A stretch of DNA of 64,000 nucleotides from Parietichytrium sp. I65-24A. Taxonomy: Eukaryota > Sar > Bigyra > Thraustochytrida > Thraustochytriidae. How positions within the stretch are numbered: the stretch's first letter is position 1; the number at the start of each line of letters is the position of its first letter. A model generated the notes under the pieces. It had not been told where the DNA came from. It saw only the letters and a program-made list of their open reading frames with translations, and did not search any database. Of this stretch, positions 1 to 9,728 are shown in pieces. The position numbers and the translations under genes are program-made. The stretch lies in NCBI GenBank assembly GCA_012862575.1, contig BLSF01000003.1, forward strand, positions 1,176,522 through 1,240,521, written 5' to 3'.

Positions 1-1568
1 TACCCCGGCCCGAGCTCCCCATTGAGCTCGTTTTTCGACGTGTCGGACTTCGCAAATCGTACGGTCTTGCTCGACATTGGGCCCCATCCCCTTCCTTCGC
101 TCTGAGCTTGTCGCTTTGGATGCGACATCGTTTGAGGCGCTTCGCGTACATCTCGACCTATGACTAGCCCGCTTTTTCTACGCTCAGCAGTGCCTGACGA
201 CGGGACACCACGATACTTCGAAATGAGGTTGATTGCGCTTGCGGGTTTCCGGGCTCTCAATTGCTCTCTCCTTTGTCTCTGCCTCTCGTCCGCCTCTTCG
301 TTTCTACTATTTTGTTCAGCGCTTTCTTTTCTTTTGAGAGCTCCACCGGAGCTGTTCGAATTGGCAGTAAATCGCTTTGTCGTGGACCCAAACGGGACCT
401 TGGCGGTTTCCGGAACGAGAGCTTGCTTGAGATGCAATTCGTCAGCCAGCCCAATCACATTGTACGATCCGACTGAAGGACCTGTCTTATCTTTTAAAGT
501 ATTTCCTGCTCCATCGCGCGGAGCGGCAGAGCCAAATGGCACGTGCTTGCCGAGATATCTCTTCGCGCCAACTTCTCCAAATGTGTTTGGAGTGTAATAG
601 TATGCAGGGGTATCGTAGTCTTGCCTTTCTTTGAATCTCTCAGACCTGGTTCCAAACATAGGCTCCTTCCCGACAGTGCGCGGCCTTTGCTTATCGAAAT
701 CCGAAGGCGCCTTGTAGTCACCTGGCCCTGGTCCGTCATTTAAAGAGCGCTGACTTGACTGCTCTGAATTGCGACGAGATGGTGCTGCGAAAGCTGGGTG
801 GGGAGCCAGCCGAACAGAATTCTTCGAACTGGGATTCTTCGTTGTGGCAAGTCTTCGCAGCTGCTCAAGGGTGGCGTCGTCGTTCGTCTGTTGCGGGTGA
901 TATTGTCCGGGGCCGGGCATCTCTGACTGGATGATGCGTCGCGGCTCGCGCGGCGCAACTCTCGCAAAGTCTATTCCTGAGCCTTTAGGAGCAGTTGCTG
1001 CGCGCTGGACATGCTCCGTTGACTGGCGCGGCTTCCGCGGTTGAAGACTGCCGTCTGCGCATTCGTTGTATCCAAAGCTCTTGTCTCCGCTCGGGATTGA
1101 AGGGGCTTGTTCCTTGGGCAAGACGAAATTGTTCTTCGAGCTAGTTTGACGCTTTGGTCCACGTTTACCGTTCGTAGTTTCAGCGCCATACGTCAACTCC
1201 GTTGCGAGCTCGGATATGTTATACGTTCCTGGCCCGGGTGTTTTAGCAGTTCTGTTCGCATCCTCCCGTCCGAGACGGCTCTGCTTGGACTTGAACGCAA
1301 TACTCGCCGTCGAACTCACTTTGCCTTTCACCTTATTCTCTGCGCTCACCCAGTCATAAGATCCCGGGCCAGGCACCTCTTGTGATTTCGAGCCCAATAC
1401 CCGTTCCGAAGACGCTGCAAAAGGCGCTCTGCTCTTCTGCACTTGCTTCGAAACCTCAATGTCGTACGTGCCCGGCCCGAGACTCGCTGCCGACTTTTCG
1501 GTCGCAAACGCCGATGAAAAGCCTCCAATGCGGCAAGTGTCGCGTGTGGTCCTGTGCACGAATGCCAT
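1..1568 (-). CDS. STPGR (sperm-tail PG-rich) repeat protein, ODF3/SHIPPO-like, C-terminus beyond left edge
   Basis: Seen: a minus-strand frame stays open from a stop at 1674-1676 to base 1 and runs off the window, so this is a partial gene of at least 522 codons. The first ATG is at 1568-1566. It carries spaced Pro-Gly-Pro-Gly-x-Tyr units near residues 31 (GPGTYDI), 66 (PGPGSYDW), 111 (PGPGTYNI), 218 (PGPGQYHP) and 279 (GPGPGDYK), a weaker one at 363 (GPSVGSYN) and another at the edge (LGPG). Known: STPGR repeats of this kind occur in ODF3/SHIPPO proteins associated with flagellar and ciliary microtubules. Inferred: a flagellar or microtubule-associated structural protein. The chain is basic and Ser/Thr-rich with no membrane segment. 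The start could move if an upstream exon exists. Family call is strong; exact orthology is unknown. Confidence 0.85.
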   Translation of the reverse strand, partial: MAFVHRTTRDTCRIGGFSSAFATEKSAASLGPGTYDIEVSKQVQKSRAPFAASSERVLGSKSQEVPGPGSYDWVSAENKVKGKVSSTASIAFKSKQSRLGREDANRTAKTPGPGTYNISELATELTYGAETTNGKRGPKRQTSSKNNFVLPKEQAPSIPSGDKSFGYNECADGSLQPRKPRQSTEHVQRAATAPKGSGIDFARVAPREPRRIIQSEMPGPGQYHPQQTNDDATLEQLRRLATTKNPSSKNSVRLAPHPAFAAPSRRNSEQSSQRSLNDGPGPGDYKAPSDFDKQRPRTVGKEPMFGTRSERFKERQDYDTPAYYYTPNTFGEVGAKRYLGKHVPFGSAAPRDGAGNTLKDKTGPSVGSYNVIGLADELHLKQALVPETAKVPFGSTTKRFTANSNSSGGALKRKESAEQNSRNEEADERQRQRREQLRARKPASAINLISKYRGVPSSGTAERRKSGLVIGRDVREAPQTMSHPKRQAQSEGRGWGPMSSKTVRFAKSDTSKNELNGELGPG

Positions 1569-2422
1569 GGCTGCCGATGAGACCACCGAGTCGTTGACGA
1601 AATTGTCAAAGACCAACTTCTCCACGCGTTCGCAGTCTCGCCCTGTGCAATCGGCGAGCTGGTGCAATCCGCGTCAATCTTCAAAGCTAAACAGTACTGA
1701 CTGTGAGTACCTCTTCCTCCAAATTGAGTTGAAAGAATTGAAAGCAAATGCATCGAAGATGCACAGCTCGTGGAAGACTTTGTTCACCAAACACTCTACA
1801 ACGTGAGACGAATTATGCAGAGAAAGTCGTGGGGACTCAAGCTTCATGCTGGAGCTGCCGCAGACCGATTCTCTTTTGTTTCGTAAATGAATACTTTGCC
1901 GACCATCTTCCCATTGTTCGAAACAAATTGTTTTTCCACAAAGAAAACACACCAATAGTTCCGGTACAGATCGCTCACTTACCCGGAGAATACTTCCTTG
2001 ATCTCAAAAGAACAAAGAACAGATCGCCGACGGCGTCAATTAATCACGGACGCGGAGTGTGAAGCACAGCGAGAGACGGACACGTATTCGAGTACTGAGT
2101 ACACATCACATACGCACATACGCACATACGTACGAATGTATGTGATGGAAAAAAGAGCGGCAGAATTCCAAGTCGGAATTTAGGAGCTCAACTGGAGACC
2201 TTCTCTGTGCGCCTTAGATTAAAGACACGAAACTTGCCCTCGCAAAGCAGGAAAGCTTTGTGCAAAGGTTTGCCCACGCTTTCTAAATTCTAAATTCTAC
2301 GCTTTCTAAATTCTACGGTTTCGAGATTTGCTCTATATTGGTCAGTATAGATAGTGTCGGTCGGAGCTAACGATTGAGTCGTTGGATTGGTTGATTTGGT
2401 TGATTGATTAAAATTGGGAACG
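1569..2422. other. Divergent intergenic region between STPGR and PH-domain genes
   Basis: About 850 bp separate two divergently transcribed genes, so it must hold both promoters. It contains a short ACATACGC-type tandem at about 2108-2135 and a TTTCTAAATTC tandem at about 2278-2320. No coding frame with a convincing composition was found. No recognised promoter box can be named. Confidence 0.6.
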
Positions 2423-3409
2423 ATGGGAAAGGTCTCGCCTGGGGACGAAGCTGCTGGCGTCGGTGCAAGCGATGAAAAGTTCAAGTATCGGCTGATGGGA
2501 AGCCGCGACAGCAATATTGAAGAGGACATGGGCATGCTGTTCGCCGTTGGGAAACACTTTGAAGGGAGGCTGCGGTATCATAAGCCAACCACTCCGAAGA
2601 CGCCTCTAGTGGATGGCCAAGAGGCGGAGATTATCCCTGTTGCGCCACACGAGTGGCACAGATGTTTTGTTATACTTAATGCTCTCTCCTTTACAGTGTA
2701 TGATGATGAAGATAGACACCGCACGCTGTACCGCTTTGACGTTTCTGCCATTGGAAAAAGAGTGCACAATCTGACGGGTGGTGTATTTGGCTTCCCGGTT
2801 CCCTACTCGATGCATGGAAAGTGGATCTTCTTCGAAACTGGCTCTGTGAGCCTGGGGTCGTACTGGGTGGAGGCTTTGTACCAAACGCGATCTATCCGGG
2901 GAACCTGGAGCCTGACTGGCTGCTCTTCGCTGGAAAGATTTGCTTGCGGTTGTCTGTTTGGGAACAATATTTATGACCTGATGATCCAATTCGCTACATT
3001 AAACCTGCTCACAGTCCTGTTGTCCATTGTCTCGGATGCGGTTGACACCTCCGCGGAGCGGCAACTTCCGGTTGTAGTCTCTCTCGTCAATGATGTGGCT
3101 TGCGCCATCTCACTGTTTGTCTATTTGTACATAATCTCGAGGAAAGATAGTATGCGATCAATCCTCGTCAAGTCAAAGCTGCTGTGCAGCGTCATGGCAG
3201 TCTTGTATTCAGCTGAGCTCCTGATCTGCTTGTGGCTGTCGTTTGACGACGGCGATCTCGCAGTCACTGTGCGCCACCGGCTTATTAACTTTGTCGATTC
3301 CATCACACTGTTTATGTGGCTAAACGGGGTGTACTTGAGCCATTGGGCTCAACATCTCTTGAGCCAGGATATCACAAAGCAGTTTGATTTAGAGTCGATT
3401 CGCTCATAG
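2423..3409 (+). CDS. PH-like domain protein with four C-terminal membrane helices
   Basis: Seen: 328 residues from ATG 2423 (the frame opens earlier only at a TTG). Residues about 35-150 read like a pleckstrin-homology fold: an EGRLRY first strand, WHRCFVILN and FTVYDDEDRHRTLYRFDV strands, and a closing helix with a conserved-type Trp (SYWVEALYQ). After it come four hydrophobic segments at roughly residues 183-205, 215-240, 250-275 and 285-305, ending in a short polar tail. Known: PH domains bind phosphoinositides or protein partners. Inferred: an integral membrane protein with a cytosolic N-terminal PH domain, perhaps a lipid-sensing scaffold. I do not recognise the family, and the four-helix region matches nothing I know. 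Transcribed divergently from the STPGR gene, convergent with the RING-CH gene. The PH call is by pattern and needs a profile search. Confidence 0.7.
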   Translation: MGKVSPGDEAAGVGASDEKFKYRLMGSRDSNIEEDMGMLFAVGKHFEGRLRYHKPTTPKTPLVDGQEAEIIPVAPHEWHRCFVILNALSFTVYDDEDRHRTLYRFDVSAIGKRVHNLTGGVFGFPVPYSMHGKWIFFETGSVSLGSYWVEALYQTRSIRGTWSLTGCSSLERFACGCLFGNNIYDLMIQFATLNLLTVLLSIVSDAVDTSAERQLPVVVSLVNDVACAISLFVYLYIISRKDSMRSILVKSKLLCSVMAVLYSAELLICLWLSFDDGDLAVTVRHRLINFVDSITLFMWLNGVYLSHWAQHLLSQDITKQFDLESIRS

Positions 3410-3650
3410 TGCTGAAATTGTTGCGTAGCGAGACCTTTCCTTTCTGGCGACCTTGCGAAGGCTGTCTCTAGCTCTCGTCTCGGCACTTGCAATCATGCCG
3501 CCTGCCCTACTAACAACGGCCTCATGATGCCAGCTGTCCCCCGCCGCTTCCGAGTAGCTCTCTAATTGTCATGCAATAATACATATATATTTATTTTATG
3601 CAGTGGTAAATATACATTTGCTCGGCCACGGCCTGCTTGCGCCGCTGAAT

Positions 3651-4405
3651 TCAAATTACTGCGACTCTTGGAGTTGATGTGGTGCGATGCCACCTGAGGT
3701 ATAACCGCCGAATGGCGACGATGCCAATAAATGCTATCGCAGTGCAGATGCACATGAGAAGTGTCTGGTCTGAGAAGCTCTCATGTCTTTTGCTAAGCTC
3801 AGGCAGACTGGAATATAGAACAGAAATCATGCAGCCTAGTACAATACTCATGAGCACAGCTTCTAAAAGATGCGAGAAGGTGGCACATGTACACAGCGTC
3901 TTGGCGCTCAAATTTAGTCGGTGCCTGAGAGCAATTTTATAGTGCGAATCTAAGAGGCGAAATCCACCAAAAGGCGGTTACGCATCAAGCAAAATCCGAG
4001 AGCGGAAAAAATGGCAACAAATTGAGGGTTAGAATCGAGAGCAACATGCCACCTGCAGACTAGCAACCAATCGAGCTGAATCCCACCCCACTTACGACAA
4101 ATCTCGCACTCCAAATTATCTCCAGCAGCACGATTGCCTGGGCGATTGAGAATCCACTTTTCAAGGCACTCCACGTGCACTTTGGAGATCGACCCTGCGC
4201 ACTCGCACGGCGTGATCAACTTGTTGCGCTTCGAATACTCCACATCCCCGCATATTCGACACTCCTCCTTTTCCACTGCGGTATCGGCCGACGCACTTTC
4301 CCCGGAACACCGCTCCAAAGTCGGCACCAAAGCGTCCTCGCCATGCCCGTCCGAGGTTCCCGCGCCCTCTTCCAGCAGAACATAATCCACTTGAGAGGTC
4401 TCCAT
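3651..4405 (-). CDS. RING-CH (MARCH-type) membrane E3 ubiquitin ligase, two exons
   Basis: Seen: exon 1 runs 4405-4096 and exon 2 runs 3949-3651, with a 146 bp GTAAGT...TTAG intron containing a CTAAC sequence; the joined frame gives 202 residues. Exon 1 carries a complete C4HC3 RING-CH set: C49-x2-C52, C67-x-C69, x7, H77-x2-C80, x19, C100-x2-C103. The intron (phase 1) falls directly after C103. Splicing restores the family-like continuation CEICHSHYKI and then two hydrophobic segments (about 119-143 and 160-180). Without splicing the frame loses the membrane part. Known: MARCH proteins are membrane E3 ligases that ubiquitylate membrane cargo. The N-terminus is acidic and low-complexity. Domain call is strong. 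The splice is inferred from the consensus sites and from the restored protein pattern. Confidence 0.85.
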
Positions 4406-4777
4406 GTTGAGCTGGACCTTGACCTTTACCTTACTTCTTCAACACAAAGACAGAATCTCCTTCCGACTCGCCAAAGCTCAACTTGAAATCTAATGCTCCA
4501 CGTGGAGCGTCGCTCTTTATATGTAAGCAGCGACTGCTACTTAGCGTTACGTACGAGTACACCTGTGAGTACGCTCGCCCTTCCTCTCTTTCTCTCTCTC
4601 TCTTTGTATGCATGCATGTCTGTGCCTCTTATGCGCCTTCTCATAGTTGTCAAACTTCGCACTTTTTTCCAACTTCCGAGCTCGCTCCGGTAGCCGTTTA
4701 ATAACTGAAACGATAGTAGTTGCTCGATGGAATTGCCGCCGGACTTGACGATATTTCTTCGATGCGCCATTTTTAGT

Positions 4778-4960
4778 CATCTAACTCATCTCATTCATCT
4801 CATTCATCCCGTTCATCTCGATTATCTCATTTATCTCATTTATCTCATTCATCTCATTTATCTCATTTATCTCATTCATTCATTTATCTCATTTATCTCA
4901 TTCATCTCATTTATCTCATTTATCTATCTCATTCATCTCATTCGTCTTATTCATCTCATC
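4778..4960. repeat. ATCTCATTY tandem array
   Basis: A run of degenerate ATCTCATTC and ATCTCATTT units fills about 180 bp. Read on the plus strand it gives an artificial His-Leu-Ile/Tyr-Leu-Ile polypeptide; there is no sign that it is translated. Confidence 0.85.
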
Positions 4961-6029
4961 GTTCGCGTTGTGCGCGTGCGCGTGGAATGAACTGCTGCGG
5001 CTGCTGCAGGCGCTGCAACCTGGGAAATTGGGGCAGCTGAGTGAGAAGTCAGGCGTTGTTGGCAGAGTTTAGGTTAGGCTGCCTTGGAAGCGGAATGCTG
5101 AAACGCTGTATCGTTTGGAACCCGCCTTTCGATGCACATTTCTAACTACCTTTCCCTCTTCATCTCTTCTTTTCTCTTCTTTTCTCTTTCGCGGTGTTGC
5201 GGGGGAGATCTCCAAAATAATTGGCGACTGAATGCAGCCCTGAGCGATGAAAGAGCGGGTGGTACAACGTTGAAGGCGTTGGGAAAGGACAAGCGATGGC
5301 ATGGCTTCGAAGATCAAGAGCATTTGAGCGCAATTCAAAACCAAAAGCAAACGCGAACTAGGCTCGTTTCAACACGAAAACGTATCGCAGTGCCTTGCAA
5401 ATATCCTCAAAAAAGAAAAAAACACGAATGAAAGAACGTGAATGAAAAAACTGAAATAGATGAAGAAGATTGAAAAAGAAACGCGAGATTCGCGAGATAG
5501 TTCGCGAAAGAAAGGGTTCCGCAATGAAATCTTCCTCTGTATTCACGTTGTTCGCGTTGTTCTTCACATTGAACAAACGAACAAACGCTTTCGTCGCTCT
5601 ACCAGCATCATTATCACAATAAATAGCCGTTTCGATAACGAAAACCTAACATAAACACTACATGTTAGTCGATTTGCGAGGAAAGAGCCCACTCACACGA
5701 TCCAGAAGCTCTCACAACCCCTAACCCCTCCCACATTAAACTCTAGAATCAGAAAACAGCAATTTGGAACCCCAAGCCGGCCGTATTAAATAGCTAACGA
5801 TCCTTAGGCAAGCGCGCGAGGGAGAAAAATCTTGGCGCGAAAATCGCCCGATTGTGTTCGAACAGCTCGTAACAGCCTGCAAGAAGAGAGCGGGGACACC
5901 CGAGGGACTATTCAAACATAGCGAGTACACCTAGTATTGCCGCCTGGCGCACTCAACAGACTCGGCTGTGTGAAAGGAGTTGGGGCAAGTTACTCTCACG
6001 ACAACTGACCTAAAGAAGAGTTTGTTGCT

Positions 6030-6091
6030 TTGGAGATCTGGAGTTTTGGAGTTTTGGAGACTTGGAGTTTTGGAGTTTTGGAGACTTGGAA
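6030..6091. repeat. TTGGAGTTTTGGAGAC tandem
   Basis: Interleaved units of TTGGAGTTTTGGAG and TTGGAGACTTGGAG lie in the upstream region of the gene at 6684. A related GGAGATCT tandem lies at about 6328-6354. Confidence 0.7.
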
Positions 6092-6683
6092 TTGGTCAAT
6101 CAAAAGACGCATTTCCGCTGTTTCGACAGTGGCAGTAGTGGCAGTGAGATTTGAGAGTTGTCTTGATTGACACGACGAACTACAATTGAAGTAAGTGATT
6201 TGTTAAAAAATCAAAGCCGAAGATGAGTGAATCGAGTTGAGGTCGGGCTGCTTTTGGATGAGATGGAGCTGATGGCAAGTTGTTTGTCGATTAGGAGCGC
6301 TTGTTGTTGGAACATTTGCCGCTGTTTGGAGATCTGGAGATCTGGAGATTGGAGAGCAAGTCGCAGTACGAAGGGACAGCGAAGAGAGGAGGTGAGAACC
6401 TAAGACAAGATCGATCGAAAAGTCCGAACGTCTGAAAGCTGAAGATCTCGAAACGTGGAGAAGCTTCCGTCAGTTGGGAAGACCTGTGCGTTCCGTTCCG
6501 GGAGGCGTCCAATAGCCATACAATCTGATCGCGCCTGAGAAGGAGCGCAGTTTGGTGCATGACGTATGAATTAGACGGGAAAACTTCTGGAAAGGAAGAA
6601 CTTTAAGAATTGGAAACGGGGAATCGAGGGTTTGGGTTGGTAGCTTGTGTATAAATTACCAAGCTGCTGTTCATAACTTGTCC

Positions 6684-8462
6684 ATGGCGCAAAACATATT
6701 TAGCTGCATTGCGTATGATGAGGACGACTCGGACGATGAGGGGCGTGTGATTGCTCAGAGCACTCTGGAGAATAGGCTGGAAGGGCTAGAGCTTGGCGAA
6801 AATTTGCATGTTGAAGGAAACGCAGTCACGGAAGAGAGCCCTGCCGGTTCTTACGGGGACGATGCGCACGAGCGCAAAGACGACACTGAGGAGATCGGTC
6901 AGCATTCGGCGAACATCAAGAAGAAGAAGAAAAAGATAATGTACTCATCGGAGGAGATGCTGCGTCTTAAAGGCGACAGTGTGCTAATTCCGCCGGAGCT
7001 GGAGAACGTCAGCTTTGAGATTATCAAGTGCAGTCCCAGAAATAGCAGCAGGACCCCAAAGTTTGGTCCACAGTCCCCGCCGGCTGGAACACCAATTCAC
7101 ACTCTACCGCCGAGGGATACCGGAAAGAACTGGCGGAGGAATTCCTCGTCCTCGTCATCATCAACAATATCACCATCTCTTGCGGAAGAGAGCAGGAAAA
7201 GCTTCAGCCCTGGAAAAACTGTCGTGGGCAGTCCACCTGTAAAAGAGAGTAGAATGCGAAGCAGCAGTGTTAGCGTGGGGTGGTCGGATCCGGTGCTAAA
7301 CGGGCTGCTCGGCGAAGACGCTTGGGACCTTTCAGCTGAGCCGCAAATGACCACCACGCCGAGCTCCTTGCCCGTGTCCATGGGTTCTTTATTTAGCGAC
7401 AAGTCGTCGACGATGAAGTCATCCTGGTTTTCGCAATCATTCGGATCTGAAGATGAACTTGGGCTGGGGCTGATGCGCCGCGGATCATCTGGATTTGGGG
7501 ACGCGGAGATCGCCAGCCGGGATGGTAACAATAGCAGCACAATAACTCGAGAGGGAATGTTTTCTCCGGGCTTCCTAGGCTCTTCTGGTCCGTCCTCATT
7601 CGGTGGCGTTTCTGGTTGGACGTTGGACGCCCTGCCGGAAAGCTCAGCCGGGCATTCACACTCTCCTTGGGAGGCGGGGTTGTCACCGTCTTCTTCTTCC
7701 ACAAGCACATCTCCACAGCAGGATGGCGCGTCGTCTCCCTCTTTGGAGGAGCCTCGCATGAGAGCCTCAAGTAGAGTTGGAACGGGACCCTACAAGAAAC
7801 CCTCGGAGTACCCAAGTCCGTGGCTCAGCCACGCACAGCCAAACGATGCCATACGTGAGGGATTAGCGAATCAGAGCGCTGGCTTTAGTCCCCTCCCGCC
7901 CTCGCACAAGTCGCCAGACTCATTCAACGCATATAGTGAGAGTGCGGAGACCAATCGGAGCATGATGCCGTCCTGGCAGCCACCTGCATCAGGCTCCCAA
8001 AGTGGTCCTAGCAGAGATTTTGGAGGACAAGAGGTATACTATCATCAGCAGCATCAATTCTCAGCCCCGCTCAGTTCCCGGCCTAGAACCGATCAGATTG
8101 TCTCGGAGGTGGATGGTCCCGTGGCAGGAAGGCTCCCGCCGCACTACAGCCAGCAAAAGCAGATGGTGATGAGCCCTGGCCAGCAAGCAGGCTGGCCAAT
8201 GCCCCCACAACAGCAGACAAGTCTCCCAGCATACGGCTCGTATGCGGGAGCATCCACTACGGCTTATTACGAAGATGGGCAGGGGCACACGAGTGAGCAG
8301 ATGGTGCACCAGGGTTATCCACATTCCCCAGACTACGGATGGGCTCAGCAGGACTGGAACGCGAGGTCCCATCAGGCTTCTTATGACCAAGAACAGCATT
8401 TTGAGCAGCGTCCGGAGGCTCATGCCGGATACCGTGTTCAATTCCACCCTTACTGTCAGTAG
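6684..8462 (+). CDS. Low-complexity disordered protein with eIF4E-binding-like motif
   Basis: Seen: 592 residues from ATG 6684; the frame continues upstream only to a TTG. The start is acidic (residues 11-20 rich in Asp/Glu), followed by a lysine run (about 79-85) and then Y87-S-S-E-E-M92-L93-R-L-K. That last stretch resembles the eIF4E-binding consensus Y-x4-L-hydrophobic, with Met in the Leu position. The remainder is Ser/Pro/Gly/Gln-rich, with Ser-Pro sites and a Ser7 tract near 157. Its C-terminal third is rich in Gln, His and Tyr. No folded domain is apparent. Known: 4E-T, 4E-BP and eIF4G share Y-x4-L-hydrophobic. Inferred: possibly a translational repressor or RNP-granule protein. The function is a hypothesis; the coding call is firm because the frame is long and codon-biased. 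Confidence 0.75.
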   Translation: MAQNIFSCIAYDEDDSDDEGRVIAQSTLENRLEGLELGENLHVEGNAVTEESPAGSYGDDAHERKDDTEEIGQHSANIKKKKKKIMYSSEEMLRLKGDSVLIPPELENVSFEIIKCSPRNSSRTPKFGPQSPPAGTPIHTLPPRDTGKNWRRNSSSSSSSTISPSLAEESRKSFSPGKTVVGSPPVKESRMRSSSVSVGWSDPVLNGLLGEDAWDLSAEPQMTTTPSSLPVSMGSLFSDKSSTMKSSWFSQSFGSEDELGLGLMRRGSSGFGDAEIASRDGNNSSTITREGMFSPGFLGSSGPSSFGGVSGWTLDALPESSAGHSHSPWEAGLSPSSSSTSTSPQQDGASSPSLEEPRMRASSRVGTGPYKKPSEYPSPWLSHAQPNDAIREGLANQSAGFSPLPPSHKSPDSFNAYSESAETNRSMMPSWQPPASGSQSGPSRDFGGQEVYYHQQHQFSAPLSSRPRTDQIVSEVDGPVAGRLPPHYSQQKQMVMSPGQQAGWPMPPQQQTSLPAYGSYAGASTTAYYEDGQGHTSEQMVHQGYPHSPDYGWAQQDWNARSHQASYDQEQHFEQRPEAHAGYRVQFHPYCQ

Positions 8463-8552
8463 AGTGCTGTTGATACTTGCTGCTTTTTTATGCAAGTGAA
8501 CGTGGTTAGCAGCATTTAGCCATGTAGTCGTGCAAGAACTGCTGGAGGGGGG

Positions 8553-8563
8553 NNNNNNNNNNN
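8553..8563. other. Assembly gap (11 N) inside a poly-G tract
   Basis: Eleven unknown bases are flanked by six or more Gs on the left and seven or more on the right. This is an unresolved homopolymer just downstream of the gene ending at 8462. Confidence 0.98.
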
Positions 8564-9464
8564 GGGGGGGAGTGTAAAGGCTTGCCTCTCTGGATTTTCA
8601 ATTATAAACTTTGCAAAGCCAACCTAAAGCTCGTGCTCTTGAATGCATCGATCGTGGCTGAACACGCTCCTCCACGCCGGGTTGGGCGAGGTAAAACAAA
8701 GCATAATTTTGCCTGCTCTGTAAAAGTGATAAAATAAACTATAAGTAAAAAAAGGTCCGGATGTAATTTACAAAAACACACGACGAAAGTTTATTCTTAG
8801 TCTTCGCTCGTCCTGCACAAATGATTTCCTTCATTCAAGCTCAATTTGTGACCATAAATGACGTGCCGCCTTGCTAAACCGTTTGCTCCAACTGAGGTCT
8901 AACCCAAAAGAATCAAGCAAGTGAGGATGTGGAGACCGTGCCGATTCGGGGAGCCAAGAGAGTAAAGCGGGGGCGGAGCAAAACCAGATAAATCCAACCC
9001 CGAACCATTTCATCAACACTCGACGAAAGAGCGTTGGCTCACATTTATAGGTTCAGTGTCTGAACTCAACGACGCATCAACGACCACCAGCGAAAAAGAA
9101 TCAACAAATGAGAAAGGACGAGTTTTGCGAAAACCGAACAACCGAGAATTCGACCGCCATTCGATCCAAATTTACCACAGGCAAGCCACCAGATATAATC
9201 TAGTGATGAAAATAAAGAAAGTCCACATATCATCGACCAACTTGGCACCAATCGAACTCCCATCAGTTAGAAGCCGGCCACCAAGCCACCAAGCAATCTC
9301 TGATCAATCCATGTCGGCGAGCTATGAAAATTGTACGAAAAAGCACGGATCAGCTCCCAGGCTGTCATCATTCGAATATTCACACCACTGCAGCATCTAT
9401 CCATTCTCTCCCGCACACTCTCTCACCGCATTCCATCGTCCTCCATCACAGTGCCACTCTACAA

Positions 9465-9728
9465 ATCCGTCACCGAGTGCAGCAACGCCGTCAGTGCCCC
9501 TGTACCCATCGCCGTGGCCGCCATTACAGTGCCACTGGTTGGGCTGCAATCTCAATTCGAAGAGCTGCATTCTGATCCGGACGAGAGTTAAGCGATACTC
9601 TGAAGTACTTGCCATGACAGAGGCAAGCATGCGCTGGCTCTCAAAGTCAAGTCAACGCAAACAACTTTCGAGTGCACCCTACTGATTCTCCGACCAAGAA
9701 TGCATGCATACATTCTCCTGATCTACTT
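9465..9728 (-). repeat. Tandem copy A: duplicated 3' end of Tim17-family gene plus downstream flank
   Basis: This segment repeats the terminal coding bases of the gene at 10037-10504 and about 200 bp of downstream sequence. On the minus strand it reads MAATAMGTGALTALLHSVTD then Leu and a stop, almost identical to the end of the functional gene. The rest of the gene is missing. Confidence 0.8.

Larger units (their letters stand above)
4406..6683. other. Long intergenic region with simple repeats
   Basis: About 2.3 kb between the divergent RING-CH gene and the gene at 6684. It holds a CT-rich tract (about 4588-4607), the ATCTCATTY array (4778-4960), a 13-mer TTAGGTTAGGCTG at about 5070, and TTGGAG tandems near 6030 and 6330. 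Short ATG frames here (for example 5132-5431) look like by-products of CT-rich DNA. I see no supported gene. Confidence 0.6.

Noticed and set aside
160-597. Plus-strand 145-codon frame
   Set aside because: It lies wholly on the opposite strand of the STPGR gene, whose repeat pattern identifies the true frame.
4053-4095. Alternative 43 bp intron in the RING-CH gene ending at CTGCAG
   Set aside because: It leads to a stop soon after and loses the membrane part; the 146 bp intron restores the family pattern.
4727-4990. Plus-strand frame rich in His-Leu-Ile-Tyr
   Set aside because: It is the translation of the ATCTCATTY tandem array, with no non-repeat protein character.
5132-5431. ATG frame with a signal-peptide-like start
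   Set aside because: The hydrophobic start comes from a CT-rich tract and the remainder has no domain; there is no supporting context.
9056-9685. 209-codon plus-strand frame
   Set aside because: Its second half overlaps the duplicated Tim17-gene 3' end, which codes on the other strand, and it starts at a non-ATG codon.
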